From assembly GCF_905475345.1 (NCBI RefSeq), contig NC_066586.1, forward strand, positions 14,247,900 through 14,311,899: 64,000 bases of DNA. The letters are read 5' to 3'. Source of the stretch: Vespula vulgaris. Its lineage: Eukaryota; Arthropoda; Insecta; Hymenoptera; Vespidae. The notes under the pieces were generated by a model. That model was not told the DNA's origin, ran no database searches, and saw only the letters and a list, made by a program, of their open reading frames with translations. Made by a program: the position numbers and the translations under genes. Numbering within the stretch: the first letter of the stretch is position 1; each line of letters opens with the position of its first letter. Below, piece after piece: positions 1 to 12,625 of the stretch.

Positions 1-93
1 ATTATAATATCTCTGATTAGACAAAATGAATTAAGAAAAGCTATTCTTAAATTGTTTTAATTTCAATCTTCGATAAATAAAAAATTTGTGTAG

Positions 94-1020
94 CCTTAGG
101 TGAAGGAGAATGTACGCTTCCACCAGGTCATTCAGTTAATCCATTAAAATTACAAGATTCTGTTAGTTTTGAAGACTTGGATACAATTTTTCCAACTCCA
201 TCTACATCGCCTCCTATTTTGTACAATCATACTAATCATATCAGAATGAAACGAGATACAGAAAAAGTTGTTAATACTCGAACAATTATTGATAAGGATG
301 GCAACAAACATTATATAGTTTCTATGGTAGGTATTAACTAAAATATTAATTTATTATATATAAATATATCATTTTAAACTATATTTATTTTATAGAATTG
401 TAAAGCAGGTACAGCAAAATGTTTTGATATAACGTGTATTATATATAATTTGCAACGAAAACAAGAAGCGATTATAACTGTCAAAGCAAGGTAAAATCTA
501 GATAGTATAATATATACATCATGTTTTTATGAAAAAGAAGTGTAATCTTTAATAATAATTATATTTAAATCCTTTTAGACTTTGGAATTCAACGCTAGTA
601 GAAGATTATCCAAAAGTAGATATGGTAAAGATAGGTTCGAATGCAAGAATAATTATACCCCCTAATGTCGTGATACAACAAGAAAATTTAAAAGACGATC
701 ATGCAATTGTAAATATACGTTTTGTTTTTAACACATTTATTAATTTTATTTTTATTTACAAATATTTTGTATTTATATGTATTTTTTAGGCTGAAACAAT
801 TACATATCCAGATCCTCTGGATCAACAGGACGTAGAGCCTGTTCCTATCTGGATAATCATAGTAGCAGTAGTTGCAGGTTTACTACTATTCATTTTACTT
901 ACACTAGTACTTCGAAAGTTAGGATTCTTTAAACGAAGACGACCGGATCCTACTTTATCTGGTAATCTTGAAAAGCACAGAGATGATAATCCAGAAAATG
1001 AAGCTTTATTTAAACACTGA
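94..1020 (+). CDS. Integrin alpha subunit, 3' end (last four exons; 5' end outside window)
   Basis: Exons are 94-326, 396-490, 579-708 and 790-1020, joined by GT-AG introns of 69, 88 and 81 bp with consistent phases, giving about 228 C-terminal residues. Seen: a furin-type site RMKR followed by D near the 50th residue, where many integrin alphas are cut into heavy and light chains; a paired-cysteine stretch (NCKAGTAKCFDITC) and the motif ARLWNSTL typical of the calf-2 region; one transmembrane helix after VEPVPIW; and the membrane-proximal cytoplasmic motif KLGFFKR, the alpha-integrin signature that clasps the beta subunit. The tail is short (about 35 residues) and rich in charge. Known: such subunits pair with beta-PS to bind extracellular matrix at the plasma membrane. 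It resembles the non-I-domain laminin/RGD-type insect alphas (PS1 or PS2 classes). I cannot choose between them from this fragment, so no symbol is given. Bases 1-93 appear to be intron. Confidence 0.93.
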
Positions 1021-3101
1021 AAACCTATATATACATATTTACAAAAAAAAAAAAAAGAAAAAGGAAAAGAATGAATTACAAAGAATACTTACAATGTGGC
1101 TTTGACGAATTGTCACAATACTTACATTCAGTACTTATGGAAATAAAGAACCAATAGCTGACAGCAGCTTTAAGATGACATCAAGGCTGCTTATAAATTT
1201 TTTACATACACTATGTGTATAATAGAAGCAGCTAAGAGTACATATATACAATTTAAAAAAAAAATTGTGATAATGACCTCTTATTAAATGTTTACTTTTT
1301 TTTTCCATAATAGTGCTAGCACTATTTTTAAAAGATATACTTTTATATATAGTATATGTATTTACATATTTATGTTTACATAGTATTTTTATTTTGATAG
1401 ATCATATTACGATAGCTGCTGTTAATTTATCACTTAATTTATCTCAGTTGAAGGAAATTTAAATTACTTATTTTTTATCATCAGGAGAATGATCACAATC
1501 ATGCTTTAATAATAAAGCAGAAATTATACATCATCGTTTTGAATCATTGTTTGGATTATAATATTAGGTCTATAATGAAGACTGTTACAAAATAATGCTA
1601 ATAGCAACATTTATTTACTTAAATAATATTAAGTCTGCATACGTGTATGCATGGAGTAATAATGTGTGTAAGGACATATTTACGATACGTAAAGCCGCTT
1701 TTCTTTGCCATGTCATCAAAAAGAATAGTATATTATTATAATAATAGATTATCACAAGTTACATATTGCCTTACTTAAAAGAAATTAACAGTTTAGATAA
1801 AATCACATAAATAAAAATTTTTCATTATCTCCATATTGCTTCATATAATGATACTGCCCTATAGATTAGGATAAATTTATAGTTGGTAGTATCATTATAT
1901 GTCATTATCATTATTGAAAATACTTTTATAAAAAAATACTATATATTTTCGTAAGGTAAACTTATATTATACAAAAGAAAATTTTATATAAATTTATATG
2001 AATTATTTCTTCCAATGTGTTCATATAATTATTTCATGAATTTTTAAATTTCATTTAAAATATATGAAATATTTTAATAGTAAAAGGGAAGATGTAACTG
2101 CTATTAGAAACTTTTTTGTTTCGAAGTTCATTTTTACACCGTGCCAATTATTGAAACATAAATAAGTGATAAACGTGCTTTTAAATTTTCCCAGTTTTTT
2201 TCTTTTAATATTTATATATAAAACAAATAGTAATTTAAGATTTACATAGTCATTATAATTTTAGATATCTATACTGTTTTTAATTAATTAAGTAGATTCA
2301 TAAGGTCAATTTTGAAATTTTTATAATATTGATACTTATTTTCATATTCGTCAAAATGCAATGAACGCTCGCACATATAAATCATGAACTTACAAATTAA
2401 GTATTTATACATTTATTAAACAATTAATGGTGTGTAGATAGATCAAAATTTATCTTATATAATTTATCAATATTTTTTAATCATCATTTTGATAGAAAAA
2501 TAATTATGAATTCCAGTTACATATGTAATACACATGTTGTAACACATTCCTTGAATGACTTAGAGATTTCTCAACAATGAGGGTATACTAGAAAAGAGAG
2601 TAATGAAATGATGAAAGCATCACTTATAGTATGATGCATTAATCCTTTTGACTTCAAAAAGATGATCTAAGAAAACATGATATATAATTATATATTGAAG
2701 ATGTAAAAAGGGTTAATGTTATATAAATTGTAGAAGCTCATTATGTGTGAAGACTTGGAGGTACTGCCTATATAAGTTAAACTGCCATGTAAAATGCTAA
2801 TACACATGCTTATAAACAAATGCTAATTCTGGTACTTATTTGTTAAAAATAGAATGAATAGTTAGACAAAAAATAATTTTTTTGATATTTCATATTGCAC
2901 TTTATAGAAAATGTAATTGTTATATGTTTATGCATAAAAAAAAATTTATTAAAAAAAAAAAAATTTGATACATTAAATCAATGGATATGATGCATATTTA
3001 ATATTGTTTTGTTGTGATATATCTTCAAATACAAACAATCTAAAGTTATAAACCTGCAAAGAGTTAATAAATTAGAGATTTTATATTATTATTTACTTAT
3101 A
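1021..3101. other. AT-rich 3' UTR/intergenic spacer between integrin alpha and PGAP3
   Basis: No splice-consistent coding signal was found on either strand. The stretch is very AT-rich and presumably contains the integrin 3' UTR and, at its right edge, the PGAP3 3' UTR. A TTTATT at 2945-2950, which is AATAAA on the minus strand, is a candidate PGAP3 polyadenylation signal about 150 bp past that gene's stop. Confidence 0.6.
1142..1147 (+). promoter_or_regulatory. Candidate polyadenylation signal of the integrin gene
   Basis: AATAAA lies about 120 bp after the integrin stop codon. A second AATAAA is at 1511-1516. Which one is used cannot be told from sequence. Confidence 0.4.
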
Positions 3102-4582
3102 TTATTTGTACATAATATTTTTATACCTATATAGCAAAATAGTAAGTGGAGCTGTAAATCCATGCCATAAAGAATGAGCATCAAAAATCCAAAATATTGG
3201 TGAAAAATCAAGCACTTCTAATAAAGTAACAAGAACTGCTAAGATATTAAACCAACCAATGAGATATGCATGAGGTATCTCATATCTAACATGATACCAC
3301 CATGACATTGTTATTACAAAAGTTAAGAAACCTATAGTTGTAAAATATTACAATTATAGATGAAAATACATTATTTACTTATATGATTACATAAATTAAT
3401 GTTACCTATTATTATATTAAATTTCATATTGTATCCATAGTTAATTGCTCCAGACCATAAATGTGTTAGATGTGTATATAAAATACTGATATAACAACAA
3501 GTAAGTATAATAAAAATTTTGGTACTTTTGTATGTTATTCTATAACCAATAAAAAATTTCAATTATACACTTAATTTATAACTATAGAATTAGAGTAATT
3601 TGTTAATATATATATACATTTTACCTTAATGACATACAATATAACAATGTTAGTACAATAGCAAATGCACAAGAGTAATCCATTACTTCAGTGAAGTCTG
3701 TATCACGTGCATGGAAAATTGTAGACCAAAACCATCCATTTAAACAAATCTATAGCATCATGATCGACTATATTACATGAATTATATAAATTTTTATAAT
3801 ATTTCTATATTATTATAATATCCAAATACTCACAAAACTAAAATATGTCCAAATATAGAACATAGGATATTTTGAATTTACTATTCTTTTAAATTTCCTA
3901 TACAATACCCAATGAGCATAAAAATTAAATATTGAAAACAAAACGGAAGCTGGTTCTTGGCATCCAAAAATACGTATAAATGGCCACTATAGTGAAATAT
4001 ATATAGCTTTATAAATTTATATCTTTATAAATAAAAAATACATGAATTATATTTTTTATTAATAACTTTTACAACTCACTTTTCCATAAAATTGTGGCAC
4101 TGTTAAACCATGATTTACAAAATACTCAACTGTATGCCACATACAGGTGTACCTACAATCTTCAATGCAAGACCATGATAATAACGAAAGGAATAGAGAT
4201 GGTGGATTAATAAAAGTAGTATCTGTACGAAAAGAAAGCATCAAAAGATATAATTCAGCATTTTATAATACTGCATATTTACAATATAAAAAAATATACA
4301 ATTTTGCATAGAATTAAAGCCTAATCATATAAAACAAATAATATAAATGTTAAAACAAGTGTTCTTAAGTATCTTCATACTTAATTTTAATTATAAATCA
4401 AATGAAACATAACCATAAAACGAGTTACAAAATTTTGAATACGTACCATCTTTACAGTGATTGATACGATGTTTCATAAGACACTGATTGTAAATCTGCG
4501 ATCTATCTCCCGTTGATGCAATTACATTTATGACACAAAATGTTTGAAAAATCAAACAAATTATCCATGCCGGTTTTGACAT
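3102..4582 (-). CDS. PGAP3: PGAP3 / Per1-like GPI-anchor lipid-remodelling protein (complete, 6 exons)
   Basis: Exons on the minus strand are 4582-4447, 4222-4080, 3986-3834, 3749-3625, 3539-3406 and 3331-3102. All junctions are GT-AG and in phase, encoding 306 aa (human PGAP3 is 320 aa). Seen in order: an N-terminal signal peptide (MSKPAWIICLIFQTFCVINV); a luminal cysteine-rich part with WSCIEDCRYTCMW and VPQFYGKWPF; FGCQEPASVLFS; several hydrophobic helices; STIFHARDTDFTEVMDY; and a C-terminal DFSPIFWIFDAHSLWH. The S-x3-H, downstream D and H-x3-H pattern is the putative metal-hydrolase signature of the CREST superfamily (alkaline ceramidase, PAQR, Per1). Known: PGAP3 is a Golgi phospholipase A2-type enzyme that removes the sn-2 acyl chain of GPI anchors. 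All motif residues are present, so it should be active. It is divergent from URB1; uORF-like segments lie upstream. Confidence 0.95.
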
Positions 4583-5966
4583 AATGTCACGAATTATATA
4601 TCTACATCATAATAAATATATCTATATATATATATATATACATATTATTACGAAAATAAAATACACGGTATAAATAATATACAACTATATAGAGAAATAA
4701 TTTAAAAAAGATAAGGACAACAAATCTGATAAAAAATTTAATTAGATTATGAAATATACTGGCGGATTATTTATCGGCTCTCGCTCGAAGAGTGTGCGAC
4801 TTTAGCGACAGGTACGGACAAAATATGAACTACAAGTACAAGCGACGAATATTGTGTCCGTCATGAGTCTATCAGTGTATAAGCTTTGTGTGAGAAATTT
4901 AAAAGTTTACTTACTACTTAAGAAGTTCTGCGATGGCTCCAAAACACTCGTCCGCGATTAAAATTGAAATTGAGGATGGATGATTCGTAGGTGGTTGAAA
5001 ATGAGGTAGGTCGATATCACTGTAGGTTGACATCTTCTTTAATGATGAACTAACTTTATTTTTTAACGGACACTGAAGTTAATTCGCGAAATTTTACTAT
5101 CTCTTATAAATACAGTCTCTTCTGCGACTATTAAAAAAGAAAAAAACTGCGAACAAACACTGACTCTAACGATTGCATTGCACGCAATCGATACAAGTAC
5201 ACTTATTTAAATCGCGAAACTCGTATAAACACTGCTTCTACTTCGCACGCGATTGTAATTCTAAAACAGAAATCAAATAATTAGTATCATTATTACAATA
5301 AGAAAAAATCGAAAATATTGAAAAATGTTCGATATAAAAATATACTTACTTTAAATCTTCTTCGAGGAGAGCTCCCATGTTCACCGTTCGGCATGCGAAA
5401 GAGAACTGATCCGGTCGCTCGTCAAAGTTATTCAAAAGTCCGTTTTTGTTGACATCATGTAAACAACGACCGCGAAATTATACTTTCAAAGTAATGAAAT
5501 ATTAAATAGAAATTATTTTATATTTAACTCGTGTTATGAGGTATGTAATGTTTATACGAATATATTATTGTTTAAATATTAAATATTAATTTATTATACC
5601 AAAGCATTGTGATTGGTGCGATTTGATTTAACCGCGCTAAGACAGTTTTTAAATTTATTACAAATTATCAATAAACTATTTTTTAATTATTTTGATTTAT
5701 ATTATATATATATACATAAAAATCTTGATTTTTTTAATCAACAAAGTTATATGTATGATTATTACAAGATATTCGGAAATATTATTATCTATTGACAATA
5801 TTGAATTTTTTTTCTATTCTTTGATAACTTCAATATGTCCGTACACGTGGTATAGGTTGCGTTTGAATAGGTTATGATATCTAAAGATGAGTGTTTGTGT
5901 CGAAAATTGTTTTAAGGTTTTTATTATAAAAAAAAAATAAGTAATATATAAGAAAAACTAAAAATA
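4583..5966. promoter_or_regulatory. Divergent PGAP3/URB1 spacer with probable 5' UTR exons and promoters
   Basis: The two start codons face away from each other across 1384 bp. The middle (about 4760-5470) is richer in CG and CGA words than the flanks. A minus-strand ATG at 5394-5392 opens a 15-codon frame that runs into a strong donor (AAA then GTAAGT, exon end 5350). A second minus-strand ATG at 5033 opens a 39-codon frame ending at 4914 beside another GTAAGT donor. These look like spliced 5' UTR exons of PGAP3 with uORFs, or a small unrecognised gene. The URB1 side has no clear TATA box; an in-frame TAA precedes the URB1 ATG. Confidence 0.4.
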
Positions 5967-8900
5967 ATGTCACCAGTAATTATTGAAGAAACTACAGAAA
6001 TAATGAGTGCCAGTGATGGACGAAAGAAACGAAAAAGGAATAGATCTTCTCTTATAAATGGTGTAGAAAATGAACAAGTAAATGGCATTGATGAAACAAA
6101 TTCAAATAACACTATTATTGAGGATGAAAACAATACTGAAGGACATAAAAAGAAAAGACGTAAGCTTTCAAAAATATCTGTGAATGAAATAACCGAGGAG
6201 AATGATAAAACTTCTGTCGAAATTAAAAAAGACCAAGATGAGATTTCTGATAAAAAAGTTGTTAAAATTAAAATAAAAGGACTATCTGGGAAATATTTCA
6301 GGAAAGCTTTTACTTCTCCCAATGGTTTTGATGAATTAAAAACATTTGTAACTATATGTACAGAAAATAAAAAAAAAGATTTAGCTTCTGAATATTTACT
6401 TGCCGGTGGAAATATTCTTGAAGTGTTGCGATTGTTAGATAGCTCTGATAAGAAGAATATTAACAAAGCTACTACAGTGTTCACGGCGATAAATATCTTG
6501 ATTATGAAGATTTTGGCAAATTTTCCACAGAATCTACCAAGTGCAGAAGAGGCATGTCGTCATTTCATTAATTCACATTTGTCTTCTGTACATTCGATGT
6601 TGTCTACTCAAAGTAGTGCTAAACAGCATAAAGTAATTTTAAAATTGCTCACAGCAATTGTATCCTTAGGTGGAACTCTTCCTAGAGAACTGGTAGCTCA
6701 TTTATCTTTTCAACCTAAGGTTATAGAATCTCTTTTACAACATGTAAAACCATCAGATTCGCAAAATGTAAGAACATGTTACATTCACTTCATCCTTGCA
6801 TTTTTAATAGAAGGAAATATTACAGTTATTAGATCATTATTAGATAAAGGAGATGTACTTACTAGCATTTTTCCTGGATTGATTTATGATAAACCAGAGA
6901 TAATCAATTTAGTATTGGTTAGTATAAAAAAATATATTTTAGAAAATCCTGGTATTAGTAAAACATTAAAATTATATGTTTTCTCTACACCTATTGTTCA
7001 AAGTTTAGTTTCCCTTTATAATTGGAAAGGGCCAAATAACTGGTCTAAGGGCAAACGTAACAAAACTGCTACAAAAGATGTTCCTGCAGAAGAAAAAGAG
7101 CTTGTTACTAATATAGTACATGATTTTTTAATCACTTTGCTCACATCTCATCGACATGGTATAATTTTTCACGATCGTACTATTGGTACTTCTCGTGACA
7201 AACATAATAATCAGTTGATAAATACTGTTCTTCAGAGCTTAGATCGCCATTGGGAACATGTAAAACCATCAGATTTAGTTGTAAAGATAATGGCTGCTTG
7301 TCCAAGTCTGATACGATCACAGTTGATCTATTTAGAATCTTATCTTGAACCTAGAGTATCCAAAAAATGGATTTCTGTTATGACATTTATCAAACAAATA
7401 ATTGAAACAGTAGATATGGATATGTGTTTGAAAACATGTTCTCCTGAATTAAATATATCTCAATTGACCAATGCTATTGGATCATTATGTGTGCCATCAT
7501 TATTAATAAAAGCTGTAATTATTCCATCTTTAAATCATTCTAGTATTATCGTACGGCATGAAGCTATAGAATTACTTTTAAGTATGATAAATCAGATGAA
7601 GAAATATTTATTAGCTACAAAATCGTATAATATAAATATATTTGAAGTAAAAACCAATGTGATGGATTACATCATGAAGACTGTACCTAATTTAAACATA
7701 ATATTAAAAGTATGGACCGATGCTTTTGTAGTAACTACTGATGCAAATAATTTATTAGAGGATAATTGTTTATCTGAGCCATCTAAACAGAAGCATTTTT
7801 CTACAATTTTAAATGTGCTTCATATATATAATGATATATGTCCAGAACTTTTGGATACAACATTGGATGTACAACCAAATTTATTATTTTCTGGATTAAA
7901 TAATTTATATGATGTGGATGATGATGAATTAATTATTCTAAGGATTAAAGCAATACAGTTTTTGCTTGCCTTAGATTCATCTGAATTTGCACCATCTAAG
8001 ACAACATTTGCAGAAACATTTTTATTTCTAAGTCTTCTTTTAAATGAAAATTCATCTATGATTTCTTCATATGCAAAAGCAGCTACCAAAACGTTATTAA
8101 ATATAACAGGAATGTTTGAAGGATGTCATGAACAAATGGACATATGGATTAATGGTTTATGCAATGTACATGATTCTGTGGACAAAGCAGAGATAATAAA
8201 TTGGCTTATAAAACTCATTAAAATTACTACTAAACATATGGATAAGTATGTAAATATGATAATAAAGGCAGAAGAATCTGCTAATGCAGATGAGGTAATA
8301 AATGCTAACACATTGAAGAACATATTTTATGAACTTTATATTATTGAAGATAAAAATGAGAGGGACAAGAATGTTAAAAAGTTCTATATGCAATCAGCTA
8401 CATCAATTTCGCCTATCTTATGTTGTGCAATTCATAAATTAAAAATGACTTCTACTTCTGTCCTATTACAATATATATCTTATATATTAGTACATACACT
8501 ACATTATCAAGTTAATCCAGAACCTTTAATATATTTGATCACGGATATTCAAGATCTACAAGCAGAAAAATACTTACTTAGTTGGTGTCCCAATAATAAT
8601 CCTATAAGTATACCAAAAATATTTTCATCTATGAATATCATGCACAGATTAAGTAAAGCATTAATGAAAGATTCTACAATTCTACAATTGAACGAACTGT
8701 TCACTGGAGATATTAAATTAATTTTTAAATATGAAAATGAAGAAGTAATAGTAAATCATACCTTATCGACATATGAAATTATTGTACTGCTAAAAATGAG
8801 TACATTTTATTTTACACACGATATTCGTAAAAATAATTTAAATGAAGTTAAATTTAATAATTATAAAAGAGTCATAATATGTTTATTAAATATAGCCAAT

Positions 8901-11900
8901 ACCGTTACGAGTGAAGATAATTCTACATTTCTACAAAATTTCGTAAAAACAATTTTTAGTCATCCAGTAATTTTGCAATATTTTTCTTTCTATCGCGATG
9001 AGAATGCCATTGGAAGTAGAATAACAAATTTAATTCTTGATATTTGTCAAATAGTAATTGATGAATATAAGTTGTCTATAACTGATTTACTTACACCATA
9101 TAAAAATAAGGCTATATTACAAATTGAAAAAATAGTACATAAAAGTCACGATCAATGTACTTCTACGTATAAAAACATTGTTATGTTACTGGAACAATTG
9201 CAATTTACTGCAGGAGATATTGTATATTTGCTTAGTACACTATCAAAACTGGAAAAAAATATGTTTATGTTAAAAAATACATCTAGTTTATCAATATGTG
9301 GATACATTTTTCCAAAATTATTGCAACTTTTGTACAATGAAAAAATCAGATCTGCTCATTCTGAAGTATCAAAATTAGATACACACTTTGTTAAGAAAGC
9401 ATTTTCATATTTGATCTTTTTAAAACAACATCACGTATCAGATATTAATCTATGGGAAACAGCTTTACAAGAATATCTATATTATTTCCCTCATAACATT
9501 GCTGCTATTGATACAAGTAAGTTATATTTATGAAAATATATTTTTGTTACAAATATAAATTCAATTAAAACGACTTTTTATTTGCAGATATGTTTAAATC
9601 AATTTTGAGAAAAAATATTGAAGTTACAAATGCACAATTGATCTCATTTTTACTTAGTAGAAATGTAAAATTTTTACCTTCGTTTATACAATATGCAATT
9701 AAATCTGAAAATATAAAAGAAAATACACACTTGCTATCCATAATAGAAAATAATTTGAAATACGAATGGAAAGAAGAATTAATACAAAAATTAAGTGATT
9801 CTTATAAGGATGAAATATTACATTATATAACGCATCCAGCAGAATCTAAAAAATGGATAGAAGAAAATGTAAATGTCATTTGTTATATAATTAACAACAC
9901 ATTTGGTAAGTATGTTTGATTACATGCATTCTAATTGTATAATTATATGTTATATTTAAATGTTATTATATATTTATTAGATTTAGGAACATGCAAAGAC
10001 ATATGCTACACTGTCTTACAAATTGGTGATCAATTAGACATGGTTCATACATGTTATATACAGTTACTGCAGAGTTTATATTACAAATATGCACTTTTAA
10101 AGGAAGATGATATTCAAGTAATAATGAATTTTGTTCAAATACTTTTTCACATAATTACATTAACATTAAAAAAGGAATCTAAAAATATAGAGAAGCTAAC
10201 ACTTTTATGTGAAAAACTGAATGGTGCAATCAATTATTTAAAAGAGAAAAAGAATGGTTTCATTTTTGAAGATTTAAGTACAAATCATTCTTGGCCACAA
10301 TTTACTCGTTTTTCACTGAAGTTAGGATTTACATTAACGAAGGATAACAAAATATATCTACCAATATTAAAAACTTTATGCACATTATGTGAAGTGATAT
10401 GTAAAGATGATAGTAATAACGAGTATGCTAAGACGATATTTGAAATGACGATTTCTCATTCCGAATTTGTTAACATTATGTTAAAATCTTCTATAATAAA
10501 AAGTAAGTATAATCCTTTTCACTTTTTTTTTTTCTAAAAATGTGTGTGTGTGTGTGTGTAAAACATTATTTTTCATATTGTTTTATGATCTTTTAGGAGA
10601 TGTAATACAGTTGTTATGGATCCTCATCCAGAAAAATAAGTCTGTAATGGTATCATCACATATACCACTTTATTTAGCAGCTTATGGTGCTACCATGTCT
10701 GAAACAGATCAACTTATTTTGCTTGTAAGAAATTAATTTTCTTTGTTATTACTAAATATTATATTAAAAGATGTATATAAGTTTTTATTTGTAGTAAACA
10801 AATAGATTTTTTTAGATACTACAATATTATGAAAGTAATAATGTCAAAATTAACGAATATCGTCCATATTTGTGGGGTAATGCAGCAGCTACACATTACA
10901 GTGTCAAAGGTGATGTAAGCACTGCACTTTGGAGGCAACCTTCTACTTTTGAAGTATTAGGATTATTTGAAAAAGAAATCGTCGAAAATACTATCAAATA
11001 TTATCCAATAAGTAGATCATTACAGGTACGTCTTTTATGTTCAAATTATCGATATAAAATATACGAGTATTACAGAATCATGTATCAAATAACTATACTG
11101 ATATATAATCTTATATACAGAGTAGTGAACTGTATAATGCAGGTGATATTTATGACCCAGCATTCTACTTACCTTTACTGTGTTACTTACTATCGGATAA
11201 TAATATCGTAGCATGCTATAAAATAACACAGAGCGGAGCTTTGGCTCTTATCTTAATGGCATGTAGTAGCAATCACAGCGAAGTTCGTATGGCAGCATAT
11301 ACTGCTATTTCAAGATATTATTTTCATCTTGAATCATCAAGGTATATTATTCAAAATATATTGATTAAAGATTATTTTAAATATTTTATATTGATATAAT
11401 TTTACTTTACGTTTATTGCAGTTTCAAAGAAAAAGTTCTTTGGATGCGACTTATCGATTCCTTACGTAACGGAATATTATCAACAGAAATCAATTTGCAA
11501 GATATGCGTATAATTTCTTTAGTATCTACATTTTTAGCCAGAACATCTATAATAGCTACTCAACCATTACATCCCCTTTATTTGCCACTTCATAATTTTC
11601 TTATGGCCAAGCCAGCATTGGATTTGAACACAATACCAGAATTATTACAATTATTTCATAGTTCTGATGTTCATCATAAGGAACACCGACATTGGATTTT
11701 AGAAACTATTCGTGATGGTATCAAAACGGAAAGGGATGTAGACGTTGCATGTAAATGCATGCTATACAAGATGCTATTAGATTTCTTTACTTGTTTGTTA
11801 TCAGATATAAAAACGAAGGTAATCAAATATTTTCAACGGATTAAAAATAATTATATAAATTTTGTAATGCTTATGAATCATACGTGCAATTCTTATTTCA

Positions 11901-12438
11901 GAAACTCATACTAGAAGTAATTGACTCGAGCACGAGAATTCCTAAATCATGTCTTTTACTTATACGAGGATACGGATTACTTTTTTGGTTGACAGAGACC
12001 GTGATACGATTGGAAAATTGTGACGCTCAATATGTAACTCTTTTCATTAACATCGTTTCTAATATTTTAAAAGCCCTCTTATGTGCCAAGCAAGAATACG
12101 ATTCTCACAAAGTTTTGTTATTAAAAATTCTCTTATCTTTGAAAACACGTTTGACTATAGGAATAAGTATGTTCTCATTCGAGCAGTATCTTAGCCTTTT
12201 ACAAAAATTACTTGTATCAAAGGATCTAGATAACGTTATAAGTAAAGAGGATATGAAAGATATCGTTGATTTTTCTAAAAGTCTTATTGGGAAAATAGAC
12301 GAATATGAGAATATGTTGAATCATGGTTGTGAATTCGTTGGTAAGACGGAAAATTCCAATATGGAGAACGAATTGGAAGCAACGCGAACAAGTATGCGAT
12401 CGTTGGTTTGGACATGGTGCAAATACAGAGTGAGATGA
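5967..12438 (+). CDS. URB1: URB1/Npa1 nucleolar pre-60S ribosome biogenesis protein (complete, 8 exons)
   Basis: Exons are 5967-9516, 9588-9905, 9981-10502, 10597-10724, 10816-11025, 11121-11341, 11422-11818 and 11902-12438. Introns are 71-95 bp with phase-consistent GT-AG ends, and the product is 1960 aa (human URB1 is about 2270). The start is supported by an in-frame TAA just upstream; a second ATG is 12 codons in. Seen: basic nuclear/nucleolar signals at residues 19-26 (RKKRKRNR) and 61-66 (KKKRRK); the Npa1 N-terminal region, including ISKTLKLYVFSTPIVQSL and SLYNWKGPNNW (about 110-370); long alpha-helical ARM/HEAT-like middle; and the conserved C-terminal block with YLWGNAAATHYSV, LWRQPSTFEVLGLF, YDPAFYLPLL, LRNGI and SSDVHHKEHRHWIL. 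Known: URB1 acts in the nucleolus with the Npa1 complex on early pre-60S particles and snoRNA-guided rRNA folding. The gene is probably constitutive. AT-rich codons match the surroundings. Confidence 0.95.
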
Positions 12439-12445
12439 CATCGCT

Positions 12446-12451
12446 AATAAA
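12446..12451 (+). promoter_or_regulatory. Candidate URB1 polyadenylation signal
   Basis: AATAAA begins only 8 bases after the URB1 TGA, followed by a T-rich stretch. This implies a very short 3' UTR. The next gene converges from the opposite strand 187 bp away, so a compact end is plausible. Confidence 0.5.
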
Positions 12452-12603
12452 CTGATTTTTATTATGAATTTTTTGTACTTACCGTACTATCGTACTTTAT
12501 CCTCATTTTCAGATCGTATCCTTTACATCCTCGGTAAACAATTTTAAAACAACTATAAAGCATTGAACGCGTAATAGAATAACGATTATTATTCGGATTA
12601 GCA

Positions 12604-12609
12604 TTTATT
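12604..12609 (-). promoter_or_regulatory. Candidate polyadenylation signal of the intronless OTU-like gene
   Basis: TTTATT on the plus strand is AATAAA on the minus strand, 17 bases past the stop codon of the convergent gene. It supports a eukaryotic, transcribed gene and not inserted bacterial DNA. Confidence 0.5.
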
Positions 12610-12625
12610 TTTCTCAGGAATTTGA

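Noticed and set aside
5924..6484. 186-codon minus-strand frame
   Set aside because: Antisense shadow of the first URB1 exon; low-complexity F/S/L composition.
5967..12438. Considered HEATR1/UTP10 for the large nucleolar protein
   Set aside because: The SLYNWKGPNNW and LWGNAAATHYSV blocks and the 1960-aa length match URB1/Npa1, not UTP10.
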